A stretch of 64,000 bases of DNA, from the NCBI RefSeq assembly GCF_009602435.1, contig NZ_VZDQ01000025.1:248001-312000 (forward strand), read 5' to 3'. Under the pieces are notes generated by a model, which had not been told where the DNA came from, made no database searches, and saw only the letters and a program-made list of their open reading frames with translations. Origin of the DNA: Sediminibacillus terrae. Its GTDB lineage: Bacteria; Bacillota; Bacilli; Bacillales; Amphibacillaceae. The position numbers and the translations under genes were made by a program. Numbering within the stretch: position 1 is the stretch's first letter; every line of letters begins with the position of its first letter. Below are positions 18,588 to 26,637 of the stretch, in pieces.

Positions 18588-19628
18588 TTATATTTCCTTC
18601 TCGATTAACTGCTTGAAAGGTACAAGGTTTTCTTCAAATACAGGCACTGTTTTTTCATTCTCAGCTTCTCGGACCAACTTGACCAGCAGATCATTAAATG
18701 GTGTAGCAATCCCGGTTTCTTTCCCTTTTGCGACTACTTCGCCATTGATATAGTCAATTTCTGATTTGCGCTGCTTTTCCAAGTCCTGCAGCATGCTCGC
18801 ACGTAACAGAGCCTGGGGTTTGAATACTTTTCTTGCCATGGCGATGACTTCTGAGAGATTGCTCTTGTCTTTGTTGATTTTGAATGTTTTGGCAACATCG
18901 ATACCAGCGATAGAGGTGAACGCTACGCCGGATGCTTGTCCGGCTTCCAAGGTTTCATCCGCAAGCATGACCGCACTGGTTACAGCGGTGTCATCGGCCA
19001 GCACGTCTCCATATGTACAGCCGAACACGGTAGAAGTTCCACTCATCGCTACGTTGACCAACAGCTTGGACCATTTCGTGCCGATCAGGTTTGTAGAGAT
19101 TTCTGTTCCGCCGACAAGCTCCAGTACTTTTTTCAATTTTTCCGTTCGTTCCGTGATGCTGCCGTCCAATTCTCCGATTTGAAAAGCATTGGCTTTGAAA
19201 GATTCTGCTGTGGTAGTCAACTCTGATACTCCTGGTTTGATCCAGGTGGCCCCGAATTCCACGGATCCTCCAATGACACGTTTTTCGCCTAGCTCATTCG
19301 CCAGTCCTTCTTCCGGTACACCGTTCTGCAAAGAAAGAACGATGCTTTCCTCATTTATGTATTGCTTGAGGTTTTCCAAGACTTGCCCATTATAGACCTG
19401 CTTCGTCAGCAGCAACACCAAATCATAAATACCGTTCATCTCAGCGGGGGTGATGGCTGTGACAGGGATCGTTTCATCCACCGTACCAACTATTGTCGCT
19501 CCCGATTTATTCAACGCATCCACATGCTCCTGATTTACATCGATTAGTTCCACTTCCTGTTTGCCTTTTGACAAATAAGCACCGATTATTGTTCCTAAAG
19601 ATCCAGCTCCCATTATGGCAATTCTCAT
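18588..19628 (-). CDS. panE: 2-dehydropantoate 2-reductase
   Basis: A 346-aa ketopantoate reductase (PanE/ApbA) that makes pantoate for coenzyme A with NADPH. The start is set at MRIAIMGAGSLG (ATG 19628, seven to eight bases after GGGAGG), because the dinucleotide-binding GAGSLG motif normally begins within ten residues; the frame is open for 33 codons further upstream without a site. SLQNGV, GTKWSKLLVNVAMSG and the C-terminal SEIDYINGEV block, with its conserved Glu and substrate-binding Asn/Ser residues, support the call. The gene is isolated from other pantothenate genes and may act on a related 2-oxo acid. Confidence 0.9.
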   Translation of the reverse strand: MRIAIMGAGSLGTIIGAYLSKGKQEVELIDVNQEHVDALNKSGATIVGTVDETIPVTAITPAEMNGIYDLVLLLTKQVYNGQVLENLKQYINEESIVLSLQNGVPEEGLANELGEKRVIGGSVEFGATWIKPGVSELTTTAESFKANAFQIGELDGSITERTEKLKKVLELVGGTEISTNLIGTKWSKLLVNVAMSGTSTVFGCTYGDVLADDTAVTSAVMLADETLEAGQASGVAFTSIAGIDVAKTFKINKDKSNLSEVIAMARKVFKPQALLRASMLQDLEKQRKSEIDYINGEVVAKGKETGIATPFNDLLVKLVREAENEKTVPVFEENLVPFKQLIEKEI

Positions 19629-19818
19629 CAGAAAAACCTCCCAAGGTGTATGATAGATTAGGCTAATTGACCTAAAAATTACTGTAAAAGACAATAAAAT
19701 TATACCAAAATGAGAATATTTTATCAAATAGTATTCCTTTTGTAGGTAAAATGTATTACGATGGAAACTACGGAAAAATATTCTTTAATAACAGATTGAT
19801 AGGGGAGAGGGAGATTGT

Positions 19819-21303
19819 ATGGAACAGCATGATAGCTATAATACGCAGCGGGTACATAAAGTCAACTTGGTGTTGCTGTTACTTGTCGTTTTTCTGTTAG
19901 TCATCCCGATTGTCATCGAGCGCGGGCTTAGTGATGCGATGGGCATTATCATCGCGGGGGCACTCGTCATTTTGCTTTCGGTGGGTAACTACTTTTTGCC
20001 GATTCGTACATACTGGAAAGGGTTTATTTTTGCGTTGCTGCCTTACTTGGTTGTCATCGCACTTTTCTTCACAGACGGCTATGCGTTGAATAAACACTAT
20101 TTATTATTATTATCGATTGCCATGATTGCACTTTATTTTAAAAAAGAATTGATCCTTGTGTTCGGAATTGTAGTCGACATCGGACTAGTGGTGACATATT
20201 TGTTCAATTCTGCCGAGTTGCTGAACGTAGATGATAATTTCAAAGGATTCATCACTGTTTTTGTTTTGGTCAATGGGGTCTTGGCTGCACTTTATTTGTT
20301 GACCAACTGGGGTCGTGAGCTGATCAATGCGTCCTATGAAAAGGAACTGGAAGCAAAGCAGTTGATAGGGAAACTGGAAGAAACGTTTCGATCGATAGAA
20401 GAAGGAACCACAACATTGGAGAGCAATATCAGTCATTTTAATACCAATATTTCTACCATATATGATTCCAGTCATCATATTTTGGACTCGGTCCAGCAAA
20501 TGGCCGCCGGAATCCAGGAAGAAGCGAACAGCGTTTCGATGGTTAGTGAATCGATGGGAAGTTCCCTGCAGAAAACCAATCAGACGATCGCCATTTCTCA
20601 ACAGATAGCAGACCAGTCAGGTGTCATGAATGACAAAGTGCAAGACGGCTGGGATAAAATCAACCAGGTGACAGAACACTTTACGACAGTGAATGCAGCA
20701 ATTGGGACGACGACTGTAACGGTTTCAGATCTTCAGTCGAGCCTGGAAACTGTCAACTCCCTGTTGGAGGGCATCAAGCAAATTGCCGATCAAACGAATC
20801 TGCTGGCATTGAACGCCGCTATTGAGTCGGCTAGGGCCGGAGAGCAGGGGAAAGGATTCGCGGTTGTTGCAGATGAAGTGCGTAAGCTGGCGGAGCAGAG
20901 TGCGAGCATTACCGTGGATATTACCGAAGTAACCAATACGCTTTTCCATAAATCACAGGAAGCCCAGGAGAAATCGAGCCAGGGCGAGTCGGCGGTTGTC
21001 GAAGGACAAAAGCTGTTAAGCGAAGTTTCCCAGTTTTTCGAGGAAATGAAGGATTCATTCCAAGGGACGAATGAACAGCTTTCCTTGGGTATGGATGAGA
21101 TCAAGTCGGCTACGGACAATTTTGCTCAGATTCAGACCCAAATCGAAAATGTGGCAAATATCTCGGAAGAAAATGCGGCGTCCACCCAGGAAATCGTTTC
21201 GACTCTGGAAAATGAACATGAGTTGATTGCCGCGATCAATGACGCCGTGGCAGAGATCAATAAGCTTAGTGGTGAGTTGAAAAATATGGTTGACAACAAA
21301 TGA
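19819..21303 (+). CDS. Methyl-accepting chemotaxis protein with multi-helix membrane sensor
   Basis: A 494-aa chemoreceptor without a periplasmic-type sensor loop. The first ~165 residues form about six transmembrane helices ([17 protein letters not shown]; then [26 protein letters not shown] and others) directly joined to a coiled-coil signalling domain with [16 protein letters not shown] and [16 protein letters not shown]. No HAMP domain is apparent. This layout suits sensing of membrane state or a membrane-soluble signal rather than a soluble ligand. GGGGAGAGGGAG precedes ATG 19819, and a strong terminator follows. Confidence 0.93.
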   Translation: MEQHDSYNTQRVHKVNLVLLLLVVFLLVIPIVIERGLSDAMGIIIAGALVILLSVGNYFLPIRTYWKGFIFALLPYLVVIALFFTDGYALNKHYLLLLSIAMIALYFKKELILVFGIVVDIGLVVTYLFNSAELLNVDDNFKGFITVFVLVNGVLAALYLLTNWGRELINASYEKELEAKQLIGKLEETFRSIEEGTTTLESNISHFNTNISTIYDSSHHILDSVQQMAAGIQEEANSVSMVSESMGSSLQKTNQTIAISQQIADQSGVMNDKVQDGWDKINQVTEHFTTVNAAIGTTTVTVSDLQSSLETVNSLLEGIKQIADQTNLLALNAAIESARAGEQGKGFAVVADEVRKLAEQSASITVDITEVTNTLFHKSQEAQEKSSQGESAVVEGQKLLSEVSQFFEEMKDSFQGTNEQLSLGMDEIKSATDNFAQIQTQIENVANISEENAASTQEIVSTLENEHELIAAINDAVAEINKLSGELKNMVDNK

Positions 21304-21344
21304 TCGGTCGTTTCATGGAGTGCGAATAATAGTAGCGTAACGAG

Positions 21345-21385
21345 AAAGGAACAGTCGGCGGCAGGCCGTCACTGTTCCTTTTTTA
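21345..21385 (+). terminator. Terminator after second chemoreceptor
   Basis: AAAGGAACAGT and ACTGTTCCTTTTTT frame a GC-rich loop, with a long T run. Confidence 0.85.
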
Positions 21386-21394
21386 GTGTACTTT

Positions 21395-21880
21395 TTAGTT
21401 TTGCGCTTCGCGAAATGCTTCCTCTGTTCCGACAAACCCGATCATCGTAGATAGTTCTGTTCCATCCTCCGCAGTACATGAACTTAGATAGACGATAGGG
21501 CCCCGTTGGGATATGTAGGAGCATTCGTATGTACCAGCAGGGGATTGCTCATAATTGCCATAGTTATTTTCAAAGGTGATTGTTTCTCCATCATAGGAAA
21601 TTTTATTTTCGTAGTGGCTGCCGTCGAGATCAAATACAGAAATTGTCAGTTCGTCTTCCTTGTTTTCTTCCACATTGTTCATCAGTTGCACCAGCTTGTC
21701 GGCATTTTCGACTTCGACCGCACCTTGGGCAATTTCTTGAAAGCTGTTGGCTTGATGCTGGGCGATCACATCATCGTTTTTCCGGGCGTCTTCCACGGAA
21801 TAGTTTTCTTCTGAATCTGCATTCGAGCAGGCAGCAATCAGCGCGAGTGGTAATAGTAAGAATAGCAGAATTTTTTTCAT
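21395..21880 (-). CDS. DUF4362 lipoprotein
   Basis: A 161-aa secreted lipoprotein: MKK start, hydrophobic core and the lipobox LIAAC at residues about 14-18. The mature part contains NADKLVQLMNNVEENKEDELTI, then YDGETITFENNYGNYE and a Cys pair (TYECSYISQRG, LSSCTAEDG), matching the DUF4362 family of Bacillus lipoproteins. The function is unknown. It lies downstream of the quorum-type regulator and peptide gene on the same strand, 38 bases past the peptide stop, so it could be part of that transcript. Confidence 0.82.
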   Translation of the reverse strand: MKKILLFLLLPLALIAACSNADSEENYSVEDARKNDDVIAQHQANSFQEIAQGAVEVENADKLVQLMNNVEENKEDELTISVFDLDGSHYENKISYDGETITFENNYGNYEQSPAGTYECSYISQRGPIVYLSSCTAEDGTELSTMIGFVGTEEAFREAQN

Positions 21881-21918
21881 AATACCTCCTGAGCGTCAGA
21901 CTTGATGTGGGTTACTTT

Positions 21919-22035
21919 TTATTGAACATCCAGTTGGGAAGGGGGGACGATCGGATCTGGCAAATCCTCTTCCATAAGCATGATCGGCAGTACCATCATC
22001 GCAGTGCAAAATAAAATGACTAATTTTTTCTTCAT
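21919..22035 (-). CDS. Putative secreted signalling pro-peptide (PapR/NprX type)
   Basis: A 38-aa open frame starting 19 bases after the HTH-TPR regulator stop, with AAGGAGG upstream of ATG 22035. It has a basic start (MKKKL), a hydrophobic core (VILFCTAMMVLPIML) and a polar, Pro-rich tail (EEDLPDPIVPPSQLDVQ). A short exported peptide directly downstream of a PlcR/NprR-like regulator is the hallmark of RRNPP quorum-sensing cassettes, in which a C-terminal fragment is processed, re-imported and bound by the TPR domain. The mature peptide is inferred to lie within DLPDPIVPPSQLDVQ; its exact ends are unknown. Confidence 0.72.
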   Translation of the reverse strand: MKKKLVILFCTAMMVLPIMLMEEDLPDPIVPPSQLDVQ

Positions 22036-22054
22036 TATTACATCCTCCTTGAAG

Positions 22055-23311
22055 TTATATTGTATTCATTTTCCTGAGCCTGTTCGACTCAGAAAAATAA
22101 TAACTGGATTTTTTGTAATGATGTGCTTTTGAATAGAAATCGCCGAGAATTTCATTACATTCGCATTCCTGCAACCATAGATTACTTTTTTTAAAGAAAG
22201 GAATGGCCTCATTGTGGATAAAATGTACCAATTGCTCCACGTCACCAAGAATTTGGTACTTTAAAATGCAAAGCATTAAGAAATCCTTGCGATCGGCAGG
22301 CAACTTCTCGCAGTTGGACAATCCTTTTGCTATCCATTCAAGGGCTCGATCGTTTTCCTGCATAGAGGAAAATTCTTGGGCTAGATGGTAAACAGTATTA
22401 AGATAACTTTTTATGTGATGATTAATTTTAATTTCGTAACTAGTGGAAAAGCAGTCGATTGCCGCTGGTTTATTATGTAAGCTGCTATGTAACATTCCGA
22501 TGTTATGATAAAGATAAGCCTGGGCGGTTATGAAATTGAGCTCTCTAGCCAAATGAAGGGCTTTTGTGAACTTGATTCTTGCTTCTTCTGGCTGCTCCAG
22601 CCGGTTTAAACAAACTCCGATAATAATTTGACAGCTTATGCATTTTTTAATATTACCTGTCTCCGTGAATGAGTAGAGTGCTTTTTCGGCCAGTGACATG
22701 GCGAGAGGCGTTTTGGCAAGCCGGCTGTAAATCAAGGCGGCCTGGTAATAAACCTCTGGTTCTATTTTTTCTGCAATAAGGTTGCCTAAATCAATTGCTT
22801 TATTACAAAACTTTAATGCCTGTGGGTAGTCATGTTGAAGATAGAAGTAAATGCTGTTGAAAGAATGGTAGTAATAGGCCAGCTTTGGGGGAAGGTCATC
22901 CTGATATTGGTGTAAGAACTCCGCTAGATTTTGTGCTTGTTTAAAATCTTGCTTCAACAAAAAATATCGGAATTCAACTACTGCAAATGTTAGTTTGATT
23001 TCTATATTGGTAGAGTTTTTAACTTTTGACTTTAACCCGGCATATTGATTATCGGCTGCTTTCATGTCTTGTTCCCGAAGAACCTCATACCAATGAAAGA
23101 TTGCCTCCGTCAGCACTCTTAATGTTTGCTTGTTTTCGAGAGGGATATCAATATCCAGCCTTCTTAACAGAAGGGAGAGAATCTCCTCGCTGGGTTCCAT
23201 CTTATTGTTCTCAACTTTGCTTAGATAGGAAATAGAACATATCCCTTGTGCCAAATCCTCTTGCGTCATTTTGCGCTGTCTTCGATAATAGTTAATCTTA
23301 TCTCCAATCAT
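22055..23311 (-). CDS. HTH-TPR quorum-sensing regulator (PlcR/NprR/Rgg-like, RRNPP)
   Basis: A 418-aa regulator. Residues about 5-60 are an Xre HTH (INYYRRQRKMTQEDLAQGIC, then SYLSKVENNKMEPSEE). The remaining ~350 residues are helical tetratricopeptide repeats (PQALKFCNKAIDLGNLI, TPLAMSLAEKALYSF, EARIKFTKALHLAREL, AIDCFSTSYEIK), the architecture of peptide-binding RRNPP regulators. The start has AGGAGG upstream. The downstream gene encodes a matching pro-peptide, and the divergent gene encodes a Cys-rich peptide with export and redox genes. Its -35 element (TTGTAT on the minus strand) overlaps one copy of an 11-bp box repeated in the shared promoter region, so autoregulation is likely. Confidence 0.88.
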   Translation of the reverse strand: MIGDKINYYRRQRKMTQEDLAQGICSISYLSKVENNKMEPSEEILSLLLRRLDIDIPLENKQTLRVLTEAIFHWYEVLREQDMKAADNQYAGLKSKVKNSTNIEIKLTFAVVEFRYFLLKQDFKQAQNLAEFLHQYQDDLPPKLAYYYHSFNSIYFYLQHDYPQALKFCNKAIDLGNLIAEKIEPEVYYQAALIYSRLAKTPLAMSLAEKALYSFTETGNIKKCISCQIIIGVCLNRLEQPEEARIKFTKALHLARELNFITAQAYLYHNIGMLHSSLHNKPAAIDCFSTSYEIKINHHIKSYLNTVYHLAQEFSSMQENDRALEWIAKGLSNCEKLPADRKDFLMLCILKYQILGDVEQLVHFIHNEAIPFFKKSNLWLQECECNEILGDFYSKAHHYKKSSYYFSESNRLRKMNTI

Positions 23312-23332
23312 AACAAGTTCCTCCTAAACATT

Positions 23333-23558
23333 GTATTGAGAAATATAATGTCAAAAAGTACTATTATTCCAATTATATTTTCAAAACTTTCTCAATACAA
23401 TAAATTTTTCTTCTTTTTCCAGTTATTGCGTTTCTCCGATCATAAAAAGTTGAGAAAAAGGAAAGAGAAAGCACTCTATAACAGGGGACTTCTTCACATT
23501 TATTTCTCAATACCTTTCCGGGACGAGTCATGCTACGATAATTATGAGAATATTCTCA
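23333..23558. promoter_or_regulatory. Divergent control region with repeated TTTCTCAATAC boxes
   Basis: The 11-mer TTTCTCAATAC occurs at 23388-23398 and 23503-23513 and in reverse complement (GTATTGAGAAA) at 23333-23343. A related half site, TTGAGAAA, is at 23450, and a perfect palindrome, TGAGAATATTCTCA, at 23545-23558. The box at 23388 overlaps the regulator's -35 (minus strand TTGTAT, 17 bases, TATAAT). The box at 23503 lies just upstream of the weak -35 of the peptide gene (CTTTCC, 17 bases, GATAAT at 23537), a typical activator position. Confidence 0.65.
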
Positions 23559-23582
23559 AAAATAGTAGAAGGAGTGGTTATT

Positions 23583-23741
23583 ATGTCAAAATTATTCTCG
23601 AAATTAATTGGTGTAAAATCTCCTGGAGGCCCTGAAAGAGTTCCGGTTTACTGCCTGAGTGATTACCGCTGTTCTTCCCCTTATCAAGGTACTTATGTGG
23701 AAATTGGAGGAAAACCCGTATTTAAGCATTGCGGATGTTAA
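23583..23741 (+). CDS. Cys-rich precursor peptide of a putative exported, disulfide-containing peptide
   Basis: A 52-aa peptide from ATG 23583, eight bases after AAGGAG. It has no Sec-type signal. Residues 1-23 are a basic leader-like segment (MSKLFSKLIGV, then KSPGGPERVPVY). Residues 24-52 hold four cysteines (24, 30, 50, 52), many Gly, Ser and Tyr residues and end in HCGC. The gene is divergent from the quorum regulator and followed by a hairpin and four genes for two thioredoxin-fold proteins, an ABC exporter and a MauE-like protein. I infer a small exported peptide whose cysteines are oxidised during export: a bacteriocin, toxin or signal. The family is not recognised and the cleavage site is not assigned; GG at 15-16 is only a candidate. 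Confidence 0.7.
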   Translation: MSKLFSKLIGVKSPGGPERVPVYCLSDYRCSSPYQGTYVEIGGKPVFKHCGC

Positions 23742-23746
23742 TATCC

Positions 23747-23770
23747 AGGAGGAGGCTGCCGCCTTCTCCT
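23747..23770 (+). terminator. Hairpin between peptide gene and export genes
   Basis: AGGAGGAGGC and GCCTTCTCCT form a 10-bp stem with one G-T wobble and a 4-base loop, 6 bases after the peptide stop. The T tract is weak (CTTTC), so it may act as a partial terminator or mRNA stabiliser that gives more precursor than exporter. Confidence 0.55.
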
Positions 23771-23795
23771 CTTTCAATTAAAGGGGGGATGACCA

Positions 23796-24269
23796 GTGGA
23801 ATACGGAATAATGCTGCTTTGGTTTGTGTTTGCCCTCATCATCCTGATACAGATTTTGCGAAGCTTTCGACAGCTTCACGCGGAAAGTGCAAAACATGAT
23901 TCTTTCAAAGGAAGCATCTTAGAAGGAGAAAAACTGACGGACTATATCGACACCGTTCCGGCAGAGCCTGGAGAAAAGGGATGTGTTGTTGTTTTATCTC
24001 CCTCTTGTCCACCGTGTCACTTAGTGCTCGAGGAGATTATCGAGCATGCAGATAATTATCCTGCTAACCTGTCTTTGTATGTGAACGAGACTTCGTCGGG
24101 GGAAACAGAAAGGTTTGTGGATAAATACAAGGACGTGATCAGGTTGAACCGGTTGAATAAGGAACATTTTAATAAAATGAAACTCACCTTTACACCTGCT
24201 TTTATTAGCTATGATGAACAGGGAGTGGTATCCAGGGTTGGCGTAGACTATAACAATCAGAAGCAGTGA
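23796..24269 (+). CDS. MauD-like membrane-anchored thioredoxin-fold protein (CPPC)
   Basis: A 157-aa protein with one N-terminal transmembrane helix (residues about 5-22), then an extracytoplasmic thioredoxin-like domain with a redox-active CPPC motif (residues 71-74, VVVLSPSCPPCHLVLEE) and the expected cis-proline region (LTFTPAFI). The start is GTG 23796 behind AAGGGGGG. By analogy with MauD and TlpA/Bdb proteins it would make, reduce or shuffle disulfides outside the membrane. The neighbouring 4-Cys peptide and MauE-like protein make peptide disulfide formation the likely job, as BdbA/BdbB do for sublancin. Confidence 0.8.
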   Translation: MEYGIMLLWFVFALIILIQILRSFRQLHAESAKHDSFKGSILEGEKLTDYIDTVPAEPGEKGCVVVLSPSCPPCHLVLEEIIEHADNYPANLSLYVNETSSGETERFVDKYKDVIRLNRLNKEHFNKMKLTFTPAFISYDEQGVVSRVGVDYNNQKQ

Positions 24270-24279
24270 GGCGAATACC

Positions 24280-26088
24280 ATGAATTTTAAAAGCATGCTG
24301 AGAGCCATTGGCTTTGTTTGGGAGAGAGCGAAGCTATGGGTGATATGTTCCATTATATTTGCCATTGTCAGTGGTTTGGCGCCTGTAGCACTTGTTTGGG
24401 TGATGAAAGAGTTGATCAACACTGTGGCGGTAATCATCCAACAGGAAAGCGCAGACTTTAGCGGTGCTTTCATATTGTTGTCCATTCAATTTTCCATTAT
24501 GTTGCTTAGTTCGATAATGGACGGTTTGAAGAGTTTCATGGATGACAAGGTGCAAATTGTTTTAGAACATGATTTAAAAGCGTTGAGTTCCCGGAAAGCG
24601 ATGGCTGCTCCATATTCTTTTTACGATATTCCGGAGTTTTACAATCATTTGGAGCGGGTTACCGGCAGTCCTGGGGCAAAGTTTTTAACTCCGTTGAGGA
24701 ACCTCCTGAATATCGGTGAGGCGGCTATCAAGATTGTATCCTTTCTTGTTTTTTTGTTTACGATTCACTGGATATTGGTTGTCATCAGCGTGTTTGGAGC
24801 AATTCCGATATTTATCGTCCAGGCAATTTACGGCAGGAAGAACTTTTGGCTGATGTTCATGCAAACCCCTGCCGCCAGAGAAATCAACTATATTGAATAT
24901 TTGATGAACAACAAGCAGGCTGCAAAAGAGACAAGGCTGTTTGGGATTGCCGACTACTTACTCGGCAGATGGTCGAAAAAATACCATAAAAATGCAAGTG
25001 AAAAATTAGCTTTGATCAAGAAACAACAATATGCAGAAATAGGGCTGGATTCATTGACTGCACTGATGTATGCAGGGGCAGCCCTCGTGATTATATGGCT
25101 TATCAGAACGACGACGGTCAAGATCGGCGAGTTTGTGGCGATTGGACAGGCAGTACAGGGGACCCAGGAAGCAATCGGGCAAATTTCCAATAATTTGGCC
25201 CGCCTTTATGAAGACAGTTTTTATATCCGTGATTATTTCGAATTTCTTGATTTCGAGGAAAGCAGTATCGGCCACCATTCCGGAACATTGCCTTTCCCGG
25301 CTGCTTTGGAAAAAGGAATCCGGTTCGAAAATGTATCCTACCGGTATCCAAATGCAAACAATGATACGCTTGAAAATATTTCCTTCACGATAAAACAAGG
25401 GGAAAAAATTGCAATCGTGGGAGAAAACGGCTCAGGGAAAACAACATTGGTCAATCTGCTTTTTGGACTTTATCAGCCGACCAAAGGTTTGATTCTCTAT
25501 GATGGAATCGACATGACGAAAATGAGTGAAAAAGAATTACATAAAAACACAACGGTCATCTTCCAGGACTTTATCCGGTATTCTTTTCGAGCTAGTGAAA
25601 ACATTGCTGTCGGGAAAGAGTTGGACCAAATAAATGAGCAAAAAATGAAGCAGGCAGCCAGATTGAGCGGTGCAGGTAAGTTTATCGAAGAGTTCGAGGA
25701 AGGTTATGATACCCAGTTGGGCAGATTTTTGACACAGGGAGAAGAGCTTTCAGGCGGACAGTGGCAGAAAATGGCCATAGCGCGTGCGCTTTACAGGGAC
25801 AGCCAAGTCATTGTACTGGATGAACCGACCGCATCGCTAGACCCGATATCCGAACTGGAAATTTATAATCAATTTCAACAGATTACGAGAGATAAAACAG
25901 TATTGTACATTTCACATCGAATGTCCGCTGCCAGGTTTGCTGACAGGATTCTGGTGATGGGAAAAGGACGAATCAAGGAGCTTGGCACACATGAAGAACT
26001 CATGCAAGTGAAGGGAAGCTATTACGATATGTATAACACCCAGGCGCAATGGTATCAAACGGAAACGGGCCTGAGAGGGAGTGGTTGA
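24280..26088 (+). CDS. ABC exporter, fused membrane and ATPase domains
   Basis: A 602-aa half-transporter of the MsbA/NisT type. Six transmembrane helices lie within residues about 15-310. The nucleotide-binding domain has Walker A GENGSGKTT, the Q-loop region VIFQDFIRYSF, the signature LSGGQWQK, Walker B VIVLDEPTAS and the switch His in YISHRMSAA. There is no N-terminal C39 peptidase domain, so it would not cleave a double-Gly leader itself. It starts 10 bases after the thioredoxin gene, and the MauE gene starts directly at its stop. In context it is the probable exporter of the Cys-rich peptide. Confidence 0.93.
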   Translation: MNFKSMLRAIGFVWERAKLWVICSIIFAIVSGLAPVALVWVMKELINTVAVIIQQESADFSGAFILLSIQFSIMLLSSIMDGLKSFMDDKVQIVLEHDLKALSSRKAMAAPYSFYDIPEFYNHLERVTGSPGAKFLTPLRNLLNIGEAAIKIVSFLVFLFTIHWILVVISVFGAIPIFIVQAIYGRKNFWLMFMQTPAAREINYIEYLMNNKQAAKETRLFGIADYLLGRWSKKYHKNASEKLALIKKQQYAEIGLDSLTALMYAGAALVIIWLIRTTTVKIGEFVAIGQAVQGTQEAIGQISNNLARLYEDSFYIRDYFEFLDFEESSIGHHSGTLPFPAALEKGIRFENVSYRYPNANNDTLENISFTIKQGEKIAIVGENGSGKTTLVNLLFGLYQPTKGLILYDGIDMTKMSEKELHKNTTVIFQDFIRYSFRASENIAVGKELDQINEQKMKQAARLSGAGKFIEEFEEGYDTQLGRFLTQGEELSGGQWQKMAIARALYRDSQVIVLDEPTASLDPISELEIYNQFQQITRDKTVLYISHRMSAARFADRILVMGKGRIKELGTHEELMQVKGSYYDMYNTQAQWYQTETGLRGSG

Positions 26089-26637
26089 ATGGAACTTCTG
26101 ACTTCTGCTTTTACATGGACATTGATATTGGTGTTTATTTCTACCGCTGCATCAAAAATCGTCGCTTTCAAATCTTTCGGCACCAAGGTTCAAACAATTA
26201 TTAAGCGGAATGGGATGATTGCTAAAAGCGCCGCCATGGCGGCGGTGATCGGAGAAGCTTTCGTTAGTATGTCGCTGCTGTTTTCTATACAAAGAAGGGC
26301 AGGGTTGGTTTTGGCAGTTATCCTGTTAGTGATCTATTCGATTGCAGTGCTTAATAACCTGATCGAACGAAATACAGAGATGGATTGCGGATGTGGAGGC
26401 ATACTGGGAAACCATAGAATGTCATACCTTTTGATTCTGAGGAATGTTGCGTTGATTGGAATGGTCGTTACCACGTTCAACCATACATTCTTCCCTTTCC
26501 ATGATTTATATGGACTATTCCTTTCATTGCTGATCAGCTTCGTTATCCTGTTGATGCTTGCGACTCTTTCGAAAATAGGAGATATGAATGGTGAGTACAA
26601 ATCCTTAACTGGAGATGATGCACATGGCCAACTTTAA
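26089..26637 (+). CDS. MauE/DoxX-like redox-associated membrane protein
   Basis: A 182-aa integral membrane protein with four predicted helices and a Cys pair in MDCGCGG (C100 and C102) after helix 3, the hallmark of the MauE family. MauE works with MauD in the maturation of the disulfide-rich light chain of methylamine dehydrogenase; it is a DsbB/VKOR-like quinone-linked or thiol-relay component. No methylamine dehydrogenase genes are present, so here it more likely passes electrons for disulfide formation in the 52-aa peptide. It starts immediately after the ABC exporter stop and overlaps the next gene by 14 bases. Confidence 0.82.
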   Translation: MELLTSAFTWTLILVFISTAASKIVAFKSFGTKVQTIIKRNGMIAKSAAMAAVIGEAFVSMSLLFSIQRRAGLVLAVILLVIYSIAVLNNLIERNTEMDCGCGGILGNHRMSYLLILRNVALIGMVVTTFNHTFFPFHDLYGLFLSLLISFVILLMLATLSKIGDMNGEYKSLTGDDAHGQL

